A stretch of 64,000 nucleotides of DNA from Fimenecus sp045613065 (GCA_045613065.1 JAZLAH010000072.1:1-64000); one strand, 5' to 3'. Shown: positions 48,105-57,384, counted from the stretch's first letter. Numbers and translations are program-made. The notes: generated by a model not told the origin, from the letters alone.

Positions 48105-48181
48105 TTCTATATGTATATTTTACCATATAGAAAGAAATTTGCAACTTTTTTATTGCGAGGATGGATTTCATATTGTATAAT
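48105..48181. promoter_or_regulatory. Divergent promoters with an inverted repeat
   Basis: Rightward: TTGCGA (48153-48158), 17-bp spacer, TATAAT (48176-48181) for the XRE regulator. Leftward: TTGCAA (48144-48139), 16-bp spacer, TAAAAT (48122-48117) for the hydrolase pair. An inverted repeat TTCTATATG / CATATAGAA (48105-48132) covers the leftward -10 and could be the operator of the neighbouring regulator. Confidence 0.65.
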
Positions 48182-48201
48182 ACACTATATGAGGTGATAA
48201 T

Positions 48202-48570
48202 ATGAGTTGTTCTAAACAGTTGAAAATTATCAGATGTGCAAACAAATTAAAACAATATCAGGTGGCTGACGCTTTGGGTATAAGCCGTTCAACGTATTGT
48301 AGTTATGAAACAGGTAGACGAAGTGTGGAACTTGAAACTCTGTCAAAGTTGTCATATTTTTACAAACTTCCGATAGATAGTTTTTTTGAAGATTCTTATG
48401 TTGAAGTTGTGAGTGAAGATGATAATTATGAAAGAGATTTGGATGCAAAGTATGTTTCACAGCTTTCATCGGAAGAAATTTCTTTGATTGCAAAACTTCG
48501 TGCAATGAATGACGAGGAAAGGCAAGAAATTATCACAATTGTAAACAGCAAAGTAACAAGCAAACCATAA
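48202..48570 (+). CDS. XRE-family transcriptional regulator
   Basis: 122 residues. The helix-turn-helix (QLKIIRCANKLKQYQVADAL, GISRSTYCSYETGRRSVELE, LSKLSYFYKLPIDSFF) is canonical; the C-terminal 45 residues form a helix pair (SSEEISLIAKLRAMNDEERQ EII). AGGTGATAAT precedes the ATG. Divergent from the two esterase genes with a shared intergenic palindrome, so it may control them and itself. Confidence 0.88.
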   Translation: MSCSKQLKIIRCANKLKQYQVADALGISRSTYCSYETGRRSVELETLSKLSYFYKLPIDSFFEDSYVEVVSEDDNYERDLDAKYVSQLSSEEISLIAKLRAMNDEERQEIITIVNSKVTSKP

Positions 48571-48583
48571 TATCATATAGTAG

Positions 48584-48614
48584 GGCGGGGTCTTGACCTC
48601 GCCATTATTTTTTG
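48584..48614 (+). terminator. Terminator of the XRE regulator gene
   Basis: GGCGGGGT, loop CTTG, ACCTCGCC (one G-T pair), then ATTATTTTTTG. Confidence 0.85.
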
Positions 48615-48637
48615 TTTTCATAAACTTCAATTATTTG

Positions 48638-48676
48638 TTAGCCTTATTGACTATTTGGCTAATTTTGTGATAGAAT
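48638..48676 (+). promoter_or_regulatory. Promoter with candidate DtxR-type operator
   Basis: TTGACT (48647-48652), 18-bp spacer, TAGAAT (48671-48676). Inverted half-sites TTAGCC (48638-48643) and GGCTAA (48657-48662) flank the -35, similar to half-sites of metal-responsive DtxR/MntR operators. The gene downstream encodes such a regulator, so autoregulation is plausible. Confidence 0.6.
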
Positions 48677-48708
48677 ATGATGATTTATTTTTGAAAAGGT
48701 ACAGTGAT

Positions 48709-49095
48709 ATGAAAAATAATATGTATAATATGACATCTTCACTTGAAGATTATCTTGAGGCAGTTTTTATTATTTCAAAACAGAAAGATAATGTGAGAAT
48801 TACCGATATTGCAGAATTCCTTGGTGTTTCAAAGCCAAGTGTTAATCGTGCAATAAATACGCTTAAACAAAACGGTTATCTTGAACATGTCACATATGGT
48901 GATATTGAAATCACTCCTCAAGGAGAAAGTTATGCTGCAAATGTTTTGAGAAGACATAAGTTAATTAAGCATTTTCTTATTGATACTTTGGGTGTTGACG
49001 AAAAAACTGCAGAGCATGAGGCTTGTCAGATGGAACACGTAATGAGTTCAAGCACTATAGATAAGCTTTACGAATATCTTGAAAGGCAGGAATAA
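48709..49095 (+). CDS. DtxR/MntR-family metal-dependent regulator
   Basis: 128 residues from the ATG at 48709 (AAAAGG nine bases before; a TTG at 48655 lies within the promoter). The winged helix reads SLEDYLEAVFIISKQKDNVR, ITDIAEFLGVSKPSVNRAIN, TLKQNGYLEH; the metal and dimerisation helix follows with RRHKLIKHFLIDTLGVDEKT, AEHEACQMEHVMSSSTI, which has the Glu/Cys/His ligands of the family. It probably represses metal uptake when Mn or Fe is plentiful. It is 2 bases from the next gene. Confidence 0.9.
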   Translation: MKNNMYNMTSSLEDYLEAVFIISKQKDNVRITDIAEFLGVSKPSVNRAINTLKQNGYLEHVTYGDIEITPQGESYAANVLRRHKLIKHFLIDTLGVDEKTAEHEACQMEHVMSSSTIDKLYEYLERQE

Positions 49096-49097
49096 TT

Positions 49098-50345
49098 GTG
49101 TATAAGGTTGCTGTAATCGGTGGTGGAGCATCAGGACTTGCTTGTGCAATTGAACTTATGCACACTGTTAAAGAAAAGGACGAAGTTAAGGTTACCGTTT
49201 TTGAAAAGCTTTCACGAATTGGTAAAAAAATACTTGTTACAGGTAATGGCAGATGTAATCTGACTAATACCAATGCAGAAAATTCAGGTTTTCGTGGTGA
49301 TGTTGCATTTTCAGAAATTGCACTTGAAAAATATAATCCTGAAAGTAATATAAGGTTCTTCAATGAATTGGGACTTTACACAAGAACAGAGGAAGAGGGT
49401 AGAGTATATCCTTTGTCTAATCAAGCTTCTTCAGTTCTTGATGTATTGCGATTTGAATGTTCAAGATTGGGTATTGAAACAGTATGTGATTATAATGCCG
49501 TTCATCTTAAATCCGTATTCAATGGTGTGGTTGATAAATTGGTAATAAACAATCGTGACAGATTCGATTATGTTGTTGTGGCATCAGGTGGTAAAGCAGC
49601 AAAGGTTCACGGTACAGACGGAGATTCATATGAACTTCTTAAAATGATGGGACATAAGATTACTCCTGTTGCACCTGCACTTGTTTCCCTTAATTGTGAT
49701 GATTTTACAAAAGCACTTAAGGGTGTTCGTTCTGTTTGTAAAATGGATTTGATTATTGACGGTAAAAAAGCACTTGAAAATCACGGAGAAGTTCAGTTTA
49801 CTGATTACGGACTTTCAGGTATTCCGATTATGCAGTTGTCACGATTTGTGTCAATGTCTCCGTCAAACAATATTCATATAAATCTTGATGTAACACCTGA
49901 TTTTACTGACGAAGAAATTGAGGAATATATCTTTAATCGTCGTGAATTTGGAACGGGACTTTGTGAAAATCTTCTTATCGGTATTATGAATAAGCAATTG
50001 TGCATAACCTTATTAAAGGAATGTCATATTGCACCTAATGGTCGTATATTCGAATTAAGAGATAGTGAAATTCTGGCACTTGCAAAGCTTTGTAAATGTT
50101 GGAAAATAAAGGTTAAAACTGCTCGTGGCTTTGATTTTGCTCAGGTTACAGCAGGTGGTGCAGATTGTTCACAGTTCAACCCTGAAACAATGGAATCAAA
50201 GCTTGTTAAAAACTTGTTCTGTTGTGGTGAAGCACTTGATGTTGATGGTGACTGTGGTGGATATAATCTTCAGTGGGCTTGGAGTTCAGGCAGAACTGCA
50301 GGCTACACTATCGGTGAGAGGATAAACAATGCTCAGAATAAATGA
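49098..50345 (+). CDS. HI0933-family flavoprotein (NAD(P)/FAD-dependent oxidoreductase)
   Basis: 415 residues, starting with GTG at 49098 (AGGAATAATT before it). FAD-binding VAVIGGGASGLACAIEL, the diagnostic KKILVTGNGRCNLTN, EEGRVYPLSNQASSVLDVL, and the closing DVDGDCGGYNLQWAWSSGRT are the HI0933/BaiN pattern. These enzymes reduce unknown substrates (BaiN acts on bile-acid intermediates, but family membership does not show that). Overlaps the next FAD gene by 17 bases. Confidence 0.9.
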   Translation: MYKVAVIGGGASGLACAIELMHTVKEKDEVKVTVFEKLSRIGKKILVTGNGRCNLTNTNAENSGFRGDVAFSEIALEKYNPESNIRFFNELGLYTRTEEEGRVYPLSNQASSVLDVLRFECSRLGIETVCDYNAVHLKSVFNGVVDKLVINNRDRFDYVVVASGGKAAKVHGTDGDSYELLKMMGHKITPVAPALVSLNCDDFTKALKGVRSVCKMDLIIDGKKALENHGEVQFTDYGLSGIPIMQLSRFVSMSPSNNIHINLDVTPDFTDEEIEEYIFNRREFGTGLCENLLIGIMNKQLCITLLKECHIAPNGRIFELRDSEILALAKLCKCWKIKVKTARGFDFAQVTAGGADCSQFNPETMESKLVKNLFCCGEALDVDGDCGGYNLQWAWSSGRTAGYTIGERINNAQNK

Positions 50346-51924
50346 AATTAAACTCGACCTTGACTGCGATTTTCATGATATTGAAGACGCTGCAGCCAAG
50401 ACATTAAAATTAAATAAAAACAGAATTTTGAAAACAGAAATCTTCAAGCAGAGTGTGGATTGTCGTAAAGGAGAGGTACGCTTTGTTTTTACTGTTGATG
50501 TGACAATTGACGGTGATGAAGATAAGATTATTGAAAGTCTTAACAATAATCGTGTTATTAAGTGCCAGAAATATGAATATAAAATTCCTGAATCAAACAG
50601 AAAAAGCACTTTGCCACCTGTTGTTGCAGGTTTTGGCCCTGCAGGAATGTTCGCAGCCCTTATTCTTGCACGAAGTGGACATTGTCCGATAGTTATTGAA
50701 CGAGGTAAAGACATTGATTCAAGAACTGCTGATGTTAATAATTTCTGGACAAATCGTATTCTTGATGAAACATCCAACATTCAGTATGGTGAGGGTGGTG
50801 CAGGAACATTTTCTGACGGAAAACTAACAACAGGTATTAAGGATAGTCGTTGTAGATTCGTTTTTGAGGAATTTGTGTCACATGGTGCACCTGACGATAT
50901 CCTTACTAATGCGAAACCACATATCGGTACAGATAAACTTAAGGAAACAGTTAAAAATATTCGTGAGGAAATAATTTCTCTTGGTGGAACAGTCCTTTTT
51001 GAAACACAGCTTACAAATATAATTGTGGCAAATAGTTTTATCCACGGAGTAACTGTTACTGATAAATACGGCAAAGAAAAAGATATTGAAACAGATGCAG
51101 TTGTTTTGTCTGTTGGCCATTCTGCACGAGATACTATTGAAATGCTCTATGGTAAAGGTATCAATATGATGCAAAAGCCTTTTTCAGTTGGAGCTCGAAT
51201 TGAACATCCCCAGGAATATATCAATTCTGTTCAGTATGGTGAGTTCAAAAATCATCCTAAACTTAAAGCTGCTGATTACAAACTTGCTTGTCATCCACCA
51301 CATGGCAGAGGTGCATACACTTTCTGTATGTGTCCTGGTGGTACTGTTGTATGTGCTTCATCACAAAAAGGTGGAGTTGTGACAAATGGTATGAGTGAAT
51401 ATGCTCGTGATAAGGAAAATGCAAACTCTGCAATCCTCGTTGGTGTTGAACCTGAAGATTTTCCAACAGAACATCCACTTTCAGGTTTCCAGCTTCAGCG
51501 TGAAATCGAAGAAAAAGCATTTAACCTTGGTGGTGGCGATTATACTGCACCTGCAACTCTTGTTGGAGATTTTCTTAAATGCCAGAAATCAACTAAATTG
51601 GGTTCAGTAAAACCATCCTTTACAACAGGTGTCACAATGGATGATATAAGCCGAGTTTTACCTGAAAAAGTTGTAAATACAATGCGTGATGCTTTGGTGC
51701 AGATGGATAAGAAACTTAAAGGCTTTGCTATGGATGAGGCTGTGCTTACAGCACCAGAAACTAGAAGCTCATCTCCTGTAAGGATTCTTCGAGATGAATT
51801 TTTCCAGACAAATATCCGTGGTCTTTATCCTTGTGGTGAAGGTGCAGGTTATGCAGGTGGAATCGTTTCAGCAGGTGTTGATGGCGTTAAATGTGCTGAG
51901 GCTGTACTTTCTGATTTGACATAA
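50329..51924 (+). CDS. COG2509-type FAD-dependent dehydrogenase
   Basis: 531 residues. An N-terminal ferredoxin-like domain (about 1-85) precedes the FAD fold PVVAGFGPAGMFAALILARS; then YGEGGAGTFSDGKLTTGIKD, FCMCPGGTVVCASSQKGGVV and the C-terminal CGEGAGYAGGIVSAGVDGVK. This is the uncharacterised NAD(FAD)-utilising dehydrogenase group. Overlap with the upstream flavoprotein suggests joint function; electron partners are unknown. Confidence 0.88.
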   Translation: MLRINEIKLDLDCDFHDIEDAAAKTLKLNKNRILKTEIFKQSVDCRKGEVRFVFTVDVTIDGDEDKIIESLNNNRVIKCQKYEYKIPESNRKSTLPPVVAGFGPAGMFAALILARSGHCPIVIERGKDIDSRTADVNNFWTNRILDETSNIQYGEGGAGTFSDGKLTTGIKDSRCRFVFEEFVSHGAPDDILTNAKPHIGTDKLKETVKNIREEIISLGGTVLFETQLTNIIVANSFIHGVTVTDKYGKEKDIETDAVVLSVGHSARDTIEMLYGKGINMMQKPFSVGARIEHPQEYINSVQYGEFKNHPKLKAADYKLACHPPHGRGAYTFCMCPGGTVVCASSQKGGVVTNGMSEYARDKENANSAILVGVEPEDFPTEHPLSGFQLQREIEEKAFNLGGGDYTAPATLVGDFLKCQKSTKLGSVKPSFTTGVTMDDISRVLPEKVVNTMRDALVQMDKKLKGFAMDEAVLTAPETRSSSPVRILRDEFFQTNIRGLYPCGEGAGYAGGIVSAGVDGVKCAEAVLSDLT

Positions 51925-51931
51925 TTAATGT

Positions 51932-51961
51932 TTGACAAATATGTAAGTGTTGATATATTAT
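51932..51961 (+). promoter_or_regulatory. Promoter of the kinase-like gene
   Basis: TTGACA (51932-51937), 18-bp spacer, TATTAT (51956-51961). Confidence 0.72.
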
Positions 51962-51996
51962 AGTTACAATGAAATTAACAGAAAGGAGATTATGTG

Positions 51997-53688
51997 ATGA
52001 ATTACGACAATCTTTGTATGAATTGTATGAATGAATTGTCAGGGGAAAAACAATGTCCAAAATGTGGATACCATGTTGATTCTCCACAAATTTCACCATA
52101 TTTACCTTTAAAAACACCACTTGGTGGTAAATATATTATTGGAAAAGCAGTTTCATCTAATGGTGAAAGTATTACATATTCAGCTTATGATGTTGATAGA
52201 AAAACTGCAGTTGTTATAAAGGAATTTTTGCCTGAACGACTTGCAATCAGAGCTGATGATGGCAAAACAGTAGCCATAGTCAAGAATTCTCAAGATACAT
52301 ATTATGACCTTTTGAATAAGTTTCTTGATTTGTGGCGAAATCTTGCAAGAGTAAGAGGCTTTTCTGCGTTGATTCCTGTAATTGATATTGTTGAAGAAAA
52401 TAATACTGCTTATGCTGTTACAGAATATATTGAAAGTCTTTCTCTTAGTGAGTTCCTTTTAAGAAGTAAGACAGGTTATCTTAATTGGGAAAAAGCAAAG
52501 GTTCTTTTTATGCCTGTGCTTTCTCTTCTCTCTAATCTTCATCAGTCAGGTATTGTCCACTATGGTATAAGTCCTGATACTTTGCTTATCGGAAGAGATG
52601 GTAAATTGCGACTTTCAGGTTTTTCAATTCCTGAAGCAAGATTTGAAAGAACTCAGATTCCTGCAGAATTATTTGACGGATATACCCCACTTGAGCAGTA
52701 TGGATACGACCTTGAAAGTGGAGAATGGTCAGATGTTTATTCATTCTGTGCAACTGTGTATCGTTCTCTTGTTGGTAGTGTTCCACAAAATGCAATTTCT
52801 CGTTCAACAAGTGATAAATTGATAATTCCTGCAAGATATGCTGAAATCATACCTGTTTATGTTATAAATGCTTTGATGAATGGTCTTCAGGTCGACCCAT
52901 TGGAGAGAACAAAAGATATTGAATCACTTCGTGAAGAACTCTCTGCAACTCCATCAAATGTTGTATCTTCATATTCAAGTATCAGAGTACCTTCTGAAGA
53001 TAAAAAAGATGCTCCTGTTTATGTTACATCAGATGAGGAATCTCCTGTACAGATAATTCTAAAAACATTCCTTATTATTTTAGGTGTGGGTCTTATCGGA
53101 TTTGCAGGTTGGCTTGTATATGATAAGGTAATCAATGCACCAGAGGAAACACCTGTAGAGGACAATACTCAGGTTGCAGAAACTGTTGAAGTTCCTAATT
53201 TTGTGAACAGTTCATATGATTTGATTGCACAAAACCCTGTTCAAAATGACAGATTTACAATCAAGTCGGTTTCAGAATATAGCACAACAGTTGAAAAAGG
53301 TTATATCATTTCACAAAGTATTGCACCTGGTAAAACAGTAGAAAAGGGAACTGAAATTGTTTTTGTTATCAGTAAAGGTCCTGAATATGTACTTATTCCA
53401 CCGGTAGTGGATTTTGAAGCAGATTTGGCAAAAGAACAGCTTGAAAACGCGGGGTTTGTTGTAAAAATTATTGAAAAAGCAAATGATGGAAACTATACAG
53501 CAAATACAGTTGCTTCTGTTACTCCTGAAGAAGGCTCAAGTCAGATTAAGGGTAGTGAAATTTATCTTGAAGTCTGGGGAGAACCACCTGTGGATGATGG
53601 ATTTAACTGGTTCGATGATGACAGCGTTAACAATGGTGATTTAACACCGGGAATCGACTTTGGAGAGTTGCTTGGCAACTTGTTTTAA
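51997..53688 (+). CDS. PASTA-domain Ser/Thr kinase homologue, probably a pseudokinase
   Basis: 563 residues from ATG 51997 (AAAGGAG eight bases before). Order: N-terminal zinc ribbon (CMNCMNELSGEKQCPKCGY), kinase fold (about 45-310) with the VAIK-type lysine in VVIKEFLPERL, one membrane segment (about 352-374), and two PASTA repeats (about 400-530) outside the cell. The catalytic loop reads HYGISPDTLLI instead of HRDxxxxN and the metal site reads LSGFSI instead of DFG, so both key aspartates are missing. It probably senses wall fragments without phosphoryl transfer. Confidence 0.85.
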   Translation: MNYDNLCMNCMNELSGEKQCPKCGYHVDSPQISPYLPLKTPLGGKYIIGKAVSSNGESITYSAYDVDRKTAVVIKEFLPERLAIRADDGKTVAIVKNSQDTYYDLLNKFLDLWRNLARVRGFSALIPVIDIVEENNTAYAVTEYIESLSLSEFLLRSKTGYLNWEKAKVLFMPVLSLLSNLHQSGIVHYGISPDTLLIGRDGKLRLSGFSIPEARFERTQIPAELFDGYTPLEQYGYDLESGEWSDVYSFCATVYRSLVGSVPQNAISRSTSDKLIIPARYAEIIPVYVINALMNGLQVDPLERTKDIESLREELSATPSNVVSSYSSIRVPSEDKKDAPVYVTSDEESPVQIILKTFLIILGVGLIGFAGWLVYDKVINAPEETPVEDNTQVAETVEVPNFVNSSYDLIAQNPVQNDRFTIKSVSEYSTTVEKGYIISQSIAPGKTVEKGTEIVFVISKGPEYVLIPPVVDFEADLAKEQLENAGFVVKIIEKANDGNYTANTVASVTPEEGSSQIKGSEIYLEVWGEPPVDDGFNWFDDDSVNNGDLTPGIDFGELLGNLF

Positions 53689-53698
53689 TAATTAAAAA

Positions 53699-53735
53699 GA
53701 GGTACTAACTTTAACAAGTTGGTACCTCAATTTTT
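53699..53735. terminator. Bidirectional terminator
   Basis: GAGGTACTAACTT, loop TAAC, AAGTTGGTACCTC (one G-T pair), then AATTTTTTTG; A-rich on the other side. Lies between the kinase-like gene and the convergent DUF5696 gene. Confidence 0.9.
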
Positions 53736-53744
53736 TTGTGTATT

Positions 53745-55913
53745 TTATGAAATTGTTATGCAACCCATAGGTTCAATGATAACACCGTTTGTAGTAACCT
53801 GTTCTCCAGTATAGTTTGTGTAAACTTTGATACTGTTATCATATTCTGTGCAGTAAACACCATTCTGAATAAGAGAGTGTGATGTCATTCGTGAATCACG
53901 AAGACTGGCTAATGCTTCATTTGCCTTTGTGTAATATGTAACCATTTCGTTGATATTTTTGTCATAGTAATACTTTTCATCGAGTTCTTTATCAAAGGTT
54001 GTACAGTACCAATCTGCACTTGGTAAACAACCATATTCAACAGCTTTCAAAAATGCAATTATTGGGTCGGTAGCAGTGTTAAAACCAACAGCACTATATT
54101 CTAATATACCGTGAACAAGCATCTGTACAAACGGAATACCCACATAACCGATACTTTCATAACGAGAAAGAGGTGAAACAGGGATGTTTGAAATAACATC
54201 AGCATTTCTAATTGAATAGAAATTACCAGTATCAATCATAAGCATCTTTGAAGTCGAAAGAGCAGAAACCTGTGAAGAAATTTCCGACTGAGCAAGTGTT
54301 CGTGAATATGAATTGTATGAATAGTCAGAATAAAGCAGACTACCCATATCGTTAAGTGCATATCCGTCAAAATTTACTTTTTCAGACGATTTAAGAATTT
54401 TTTCAACGGCATTTTCAAGTTTGCTCATTTTAAGATATTCCTGTGAAGATGTACTTTTCGGGAATGAGTGTACCGTTGTATCTGTGATGTTTTTCTTATT
54501 TATGGATTTTGCACCTGATAACTGATTACTGTATGTAAGAATATCTGTGTCAATGAATAATGAGAATTTTTGACTGCTGAGATATGAATATAATTCGTCA
54601 AAATCTTTGGCTGTACCTAAAGAGTTTTTAAAATCATCAAAGTCATCTGTGTTACCATTGTTAGCGTCGTAATAAAGTCCATTATATCGCAGATATACGT
54701 TGTCAACACCTTTAGCTTTCAATAATGTCATAAGAGAAAGTGTTTGTTTGTAATCTGAAAGAGAATGGTATTTTCTTTCACTATCCTTATATCCACCTTG
54801 AACAGAAACTACCATAGGAAGATTTACTGATGTAACATCAACAGTTTTAGTTGAAAGCACAGAGTTCCTTATGAGATTTTCTCGACAGGCAGTTGCCATA
54901 CCTGAATATGTAGCGGACTTTCCTGAAAGGAAACGGTAACAAAGAGTGATTTCATCTTTATATGAATTTCCCTGAATTTCTTCTGAATAAATATCTGTAA
55001 CTTTAAATGTTGCATTTACATTGTTAAGGGAGTCTGGACCATTACGATTTGCATTAATTGTGGCAACAGAATCACCTTTTTCAATGATACAAAGGAAAGC
55101 GCTATCACCGTGTTTTATACCAAAAGCACCTATAAGACAGCCTGAATCGTTACGACTGTCAGATGTGGCAGCATCTTCACCATAAACTGCAAGAGAAATA
55201 GGTGAAAAGTCGATGTCAGTAACGCTTGTTTTTATAATTGCACCACAGCCGTCAGGAACGAAAAGGTAGTCATCAGTACCACTATTTTCGTATGCTCCGA
55301 AATTGTTGAGAATAGTAATATCCTCAAGGAAAGTACCATTTGGTAAGTGAAGAGTGTTCATATTCACATTTGCATAGAATGAACCGTCACGTAATGTGTA
55401 AAGAATTGTCACATCAGCACGGATTTCATCATCTTTTATTTTGCTGAGTTCTTTTGCTCCTGTTTCTTTGTCAAGAGCCATTGAATATGTTACGGAAATA
55501 CCGTCAACCGATGCAGTATATGTAAAGTTTCCGTGTGCAACAGAGTTGTCCTGAGAATTAAGTTTGTAAATTTTGTTACCACCATCTGAAAGAGTGAGTT
55601 CTACTGCATAACTCTGAATTTCCTTTTTTACACTTGTGTCTGGTAAAGCTGACCATACAGCACCTGAATTTGTGTCACGAATAGCAACTGCAGTTGTATC
55701 CTTGTCAAATAGAAGTTCAATAAGACCTGACTTTGAAACTGAATTGTAAGCTTTTTTGTTTGTTTTGTGGAACTGATTTCCTGAATACTTTGCTGAAATA
55801 TATTCTGCTTCCTCTTGTCTGTTTACATAAGGGACACAAGAGGTGAGGAGCAGAGAAATAAGACAGATGACCGATACAATTTTAATTAAAATATTAAAAC
55901 GAGAATTTTTCAT
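53745..55913 (-). CDS. DUF5696 lipoprotein
   Basis: 722 residues. Signal peptide with lipobox LLLTSC (Cys26), so membrane-anchored outside the cell. IELLFDKDTTAVAIRDTNSG AVWSALPD is the start of the DUF5696 region, which runs to the C-terminus with a probable TIM-barrel-like part (VDNVYLRYNGLYYDANNG, NFDGYALNDMGSLLYSDY). Such proteins often lie by polysaccharide-use genes and may be glycosidase-like; the function is unproven. A terminator hairpin sits directly upstream of its ribosome site. Confidence 0.82.
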   Translation of the reverse strand: MKNSRFNILIKIVSVICLISLLLTSCVPYVNRQEEAEYISAKYSGNQFHKTNKKAYNSVSKSGLIELLFDKDTTAVAIRDTNSGAVWSALPDTSVKKEIQSYAVELTLSDGGNKIYKLNSQDNSVAHGNFTYTASVDGISVTYSMALDKETGAKELSKIKDDEIRADVTILYTLRDGSFYANVNMNTLHLPNGTFLEDITILNNFGAYENSGTDDYLFVPDGCGAIIKTSVTDIDFSPISLAVYGEDAATSDSRNDSGCLIGAFGIKHGDSAFLCIIEKGDSVATINANRNGPDSLNNVNATFKVTDIYSEEIQGNSYKDEITLCYRFLSGKSATYSGMATACRENLIRNSVLSTKTVDVTSVNLPMVVSVQGGYKDSERKYHSLSDYKQTLSLMTLLKAKGVDNVYLRYNGLYYDANNGNTDDFDDFKNSLGTAKDFDELYSYLSSQKFSLFIDTDILTYSNQLSGAKSINKKNITDTTVHSFPKSTSSQEYLKMSKLENAVEKILKSSEKVNFDGYALNDMGSLLYSDYSYNSYSRTLAQSEISSQVSALSTSKMLMIDTGNFYSIRNADVISNIPVSPLSRYESIGYVGIPFVQMLVHGILEYSAVGFNTATDPIIAFLKAVEYGCLPSADWYCTTFDKELDEKYYYDKNINEMVTYYTKANEALASLRDSRMTSHSLIQNGVYCTEYDNSIKVYTNYTGEQVTTNGVIIEPMGCITIS

Positions 55914-55926
55914 AACAGTTCTCCTG

Positions 55927-55960
55927 AAAAAAGGTAGAATATAATTTCTTATATTCTACC
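55927..55960 (-). terminator. Terminator of the spoIIA operon
   Basis: On the minus strand GGTAGAATATAA, loop GAAA, TTATATTCTACC (perfect 12 bp) then TTTTTT. It lies after sigF and only 14 bases before the DUF5696 start, so it would also insulate that gene. Confidence 0.85.
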
Positions 55961-55986
55961 ATACAATAATAAAAATATCAAATTTT

Positions 55987-56637
55987 TCAGCCTGTCAGCT
56001 TTTTTCTCATGCTGTTAAGAATAGTTTTTTCTTTTCGTGAAACCTGAACTTGAGAAATCCCCATAATATTTGCAGTTTTGCTTTGGGTAAGTCCTTTATA
56101 AAATCGTAAAATTATAAGTTGTCGGTCATTTGGTGGTAAATCTTTCAACACTTGATGTATGGACAGTTTGTCATCAATAGGTGAATATTCATCTTCAGTT
56201 GGTATATCTATCTGATTTTCGTCGTCATTGTCAGCGGTCAGAGATTTTACAGGTTGAAGAACACATATAAGTTGTGCAGTTTCGTAAAGAGACATATTCA
56301 TGATTTCAGAAAGCTCTGAAACAGTAGGCTCAACACCGTTTTCTTTTTCAAAATTTTCTTTGACAACTGCTAATTCACGAGCTTTTTCCTTAAGACTTCT
56401 GCTGATTTTTACAGCACCACCATCACGGAAAATTCGCCTGATTTCACCCAGAATTGATGGAACGGCATAAGTGGAAAACGCAAAGCCCAAATCTTCACGA
56501 AAACCATCAGCAGCCTTGATAAGTCCTACACATCCTGTAGAATATAAGTCGTCATAGTCAACACCTTTACCCGTAAACCTGGAAGCACAACTACCAACAA
56601 GACCTAAATTGTTAAGTATCAGTTCGTCCCTCGTCAT
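55987..56637 (-). CDS. sigF: Forespore sigma factor SigF
   Basis: 216 residues, a short member of the SigF/SigG group. Region 2: NNLGLVGSCASRFTGKGVDY, DDLYSTGCVGLIKAADGF; region 3: AVPSILGEIRRIFRDGGAVK; region 4: LPPNDRQLIILRFYKGLTQS, KTANIMGISQVQVSRKEKTI. It directs early forespore transcription and is held inactive by SpoIIAB. Its ATG overlaps the spoIIAB stop (ATGA), the standard spoIIA order. Bacillus SigF is about 255 residues; the N-terminus here is shorter. Confidence 0.93.
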   Translation of the reverse strand: MTRDELILNNLGLVGSCASRFTGKGVDYDDLYSTGCVGLIKAADGFREDLGFAFSTYAVPSILGEIRRIFRDGGAVKISRSLKEKARELAVVKENFEKENGVEPTVSELSEIMNMSLYETAQLICVLQPVKSLTADNDDENQIDIPTEDEYSPIDDKLSIHQVLKDLPPNDRQLIILRFYKGLTQSKTANIMGISQVQVSRKEKTILNSMRKKLTG

Positions 56638-57065
56638 TTTACTCGACCATTGATTTTTTTGTACAAGGTGACACTGGTGCCTGAATTTACTTTTGAACGG
56701 ACAACTATTTTGTCCATAAAACTTTCCATAACAGAAAAACCAAGTCCTGCACGGTCACCACCAAGAGTAGTAAAAAGAGGTTCTCGAGCTTTTTTTATAT
56801 CACTTATTCCACAGCCTTTGTCACGGATTGAAATTACAACATTATTGTTATCATAAATTTTTACTGTTATGTAAATTTTGCCTAAAGAGCTTTTGTAGCC
56901 GTGAACAATACAGTTTGTAACTGCTTCACTTACAGCAGTTTTTATGTCATTGATTTCCTCAACTGTCGGGTCAAGCTGTGCTGTAAAAGCAGCCACAACA
57001 GCTCTTGAAAATCCCTCGTTGACAGAACGACTGTCAATTGTCATTCGGAATTCGTTTGCCACCAT
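56634..57065 (-). CDS. spoIIAB: Anti-sigma F factor SpoIIAB
   Basis: 143 residues from the ATG at 57065 (AAAAGGAGGAAGTAAAA before it); the longer frame upstream lies in spoIIAA. A GHKL kinase of the anti-sigma type: AVSEAVTNCIVHGY (N box), IRDKGCGISD (G1) and GGDRAGLGFSVMESFMDKI (G2). It binds SigF and phosphorylates SpoIIAA. Overlaps spoIIAA by 32 bases. Confidence 0.95.
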   Translation of the reverse strand: MVANEFRMTIDSRSVNEGFSRAVVAAFTAQLDPTVEEINDIKTAVSEAVTNCIVHGYKSSLGKIYITVKIYDNNNVVISIRDKGCGISDIKKAREPLFTTLGGDRAGLGFSVMESFMDKIVVRSKVNSGTSVTLYKKINGRVK

Positions 57066-57384
57066 TTTTACTTCCTCCTTTTTTGATTGTTGCAATTCGG
57101 TCAAGTCCAGCAAGACGCATAACCTTATATGAATTGCTTGAAAGTCCTGTAACCTCAAGGTCACCACCAAGTTCACTCAGTAATTTGTATCTTCCCATAA
57201 CAAGTCCGATTCCCGAACTATCCATAAATGTCACATCCGAAAAATCAAGCACAACTGTTTTTGGTCTGCAGTTTTCAATTTTTTCATCAATGTGAAGTCT
57301 ACTTGGTAGTGCAGTATGATGGTCGATTTCACCACTTAACTGACAGTAGAGAATTTCATCCTGAAAATCAATCTGTACACTCAT
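57034..57384 (-). CDS. spoIIAA: Anti-anti-sigma F factor SpoIIAA
   Basis: 116 residues, STAS fold with VVLDFSDVTFMDSSGIGLVM: the phosphorylated serine is the Ser57 (or Ser56) of DSSG. Unphosphorylated SpoIIAA releases SigF from SpoIIAB in the forespore. The C-terminal tail (KKGGSKNGGKRIPNDN) extends past the usual end and overlaps spoIIAB. The upstream 57385-57522 gap should hold the operon promoter; no convincing sigma-H site could be picked by eye. Confidence 0.93.
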   Translation of the reverse strand: MSVQIDFQDEILYCQLSGEIDHHTALPSRLHIDEKIENCRPKTVVLDFSDVTFMDSSGIGLVMGRYKLLSELGGDLEVTGLSSNSYKVMRLAGLDRIATIKKGGSKNGGKRIPNDN

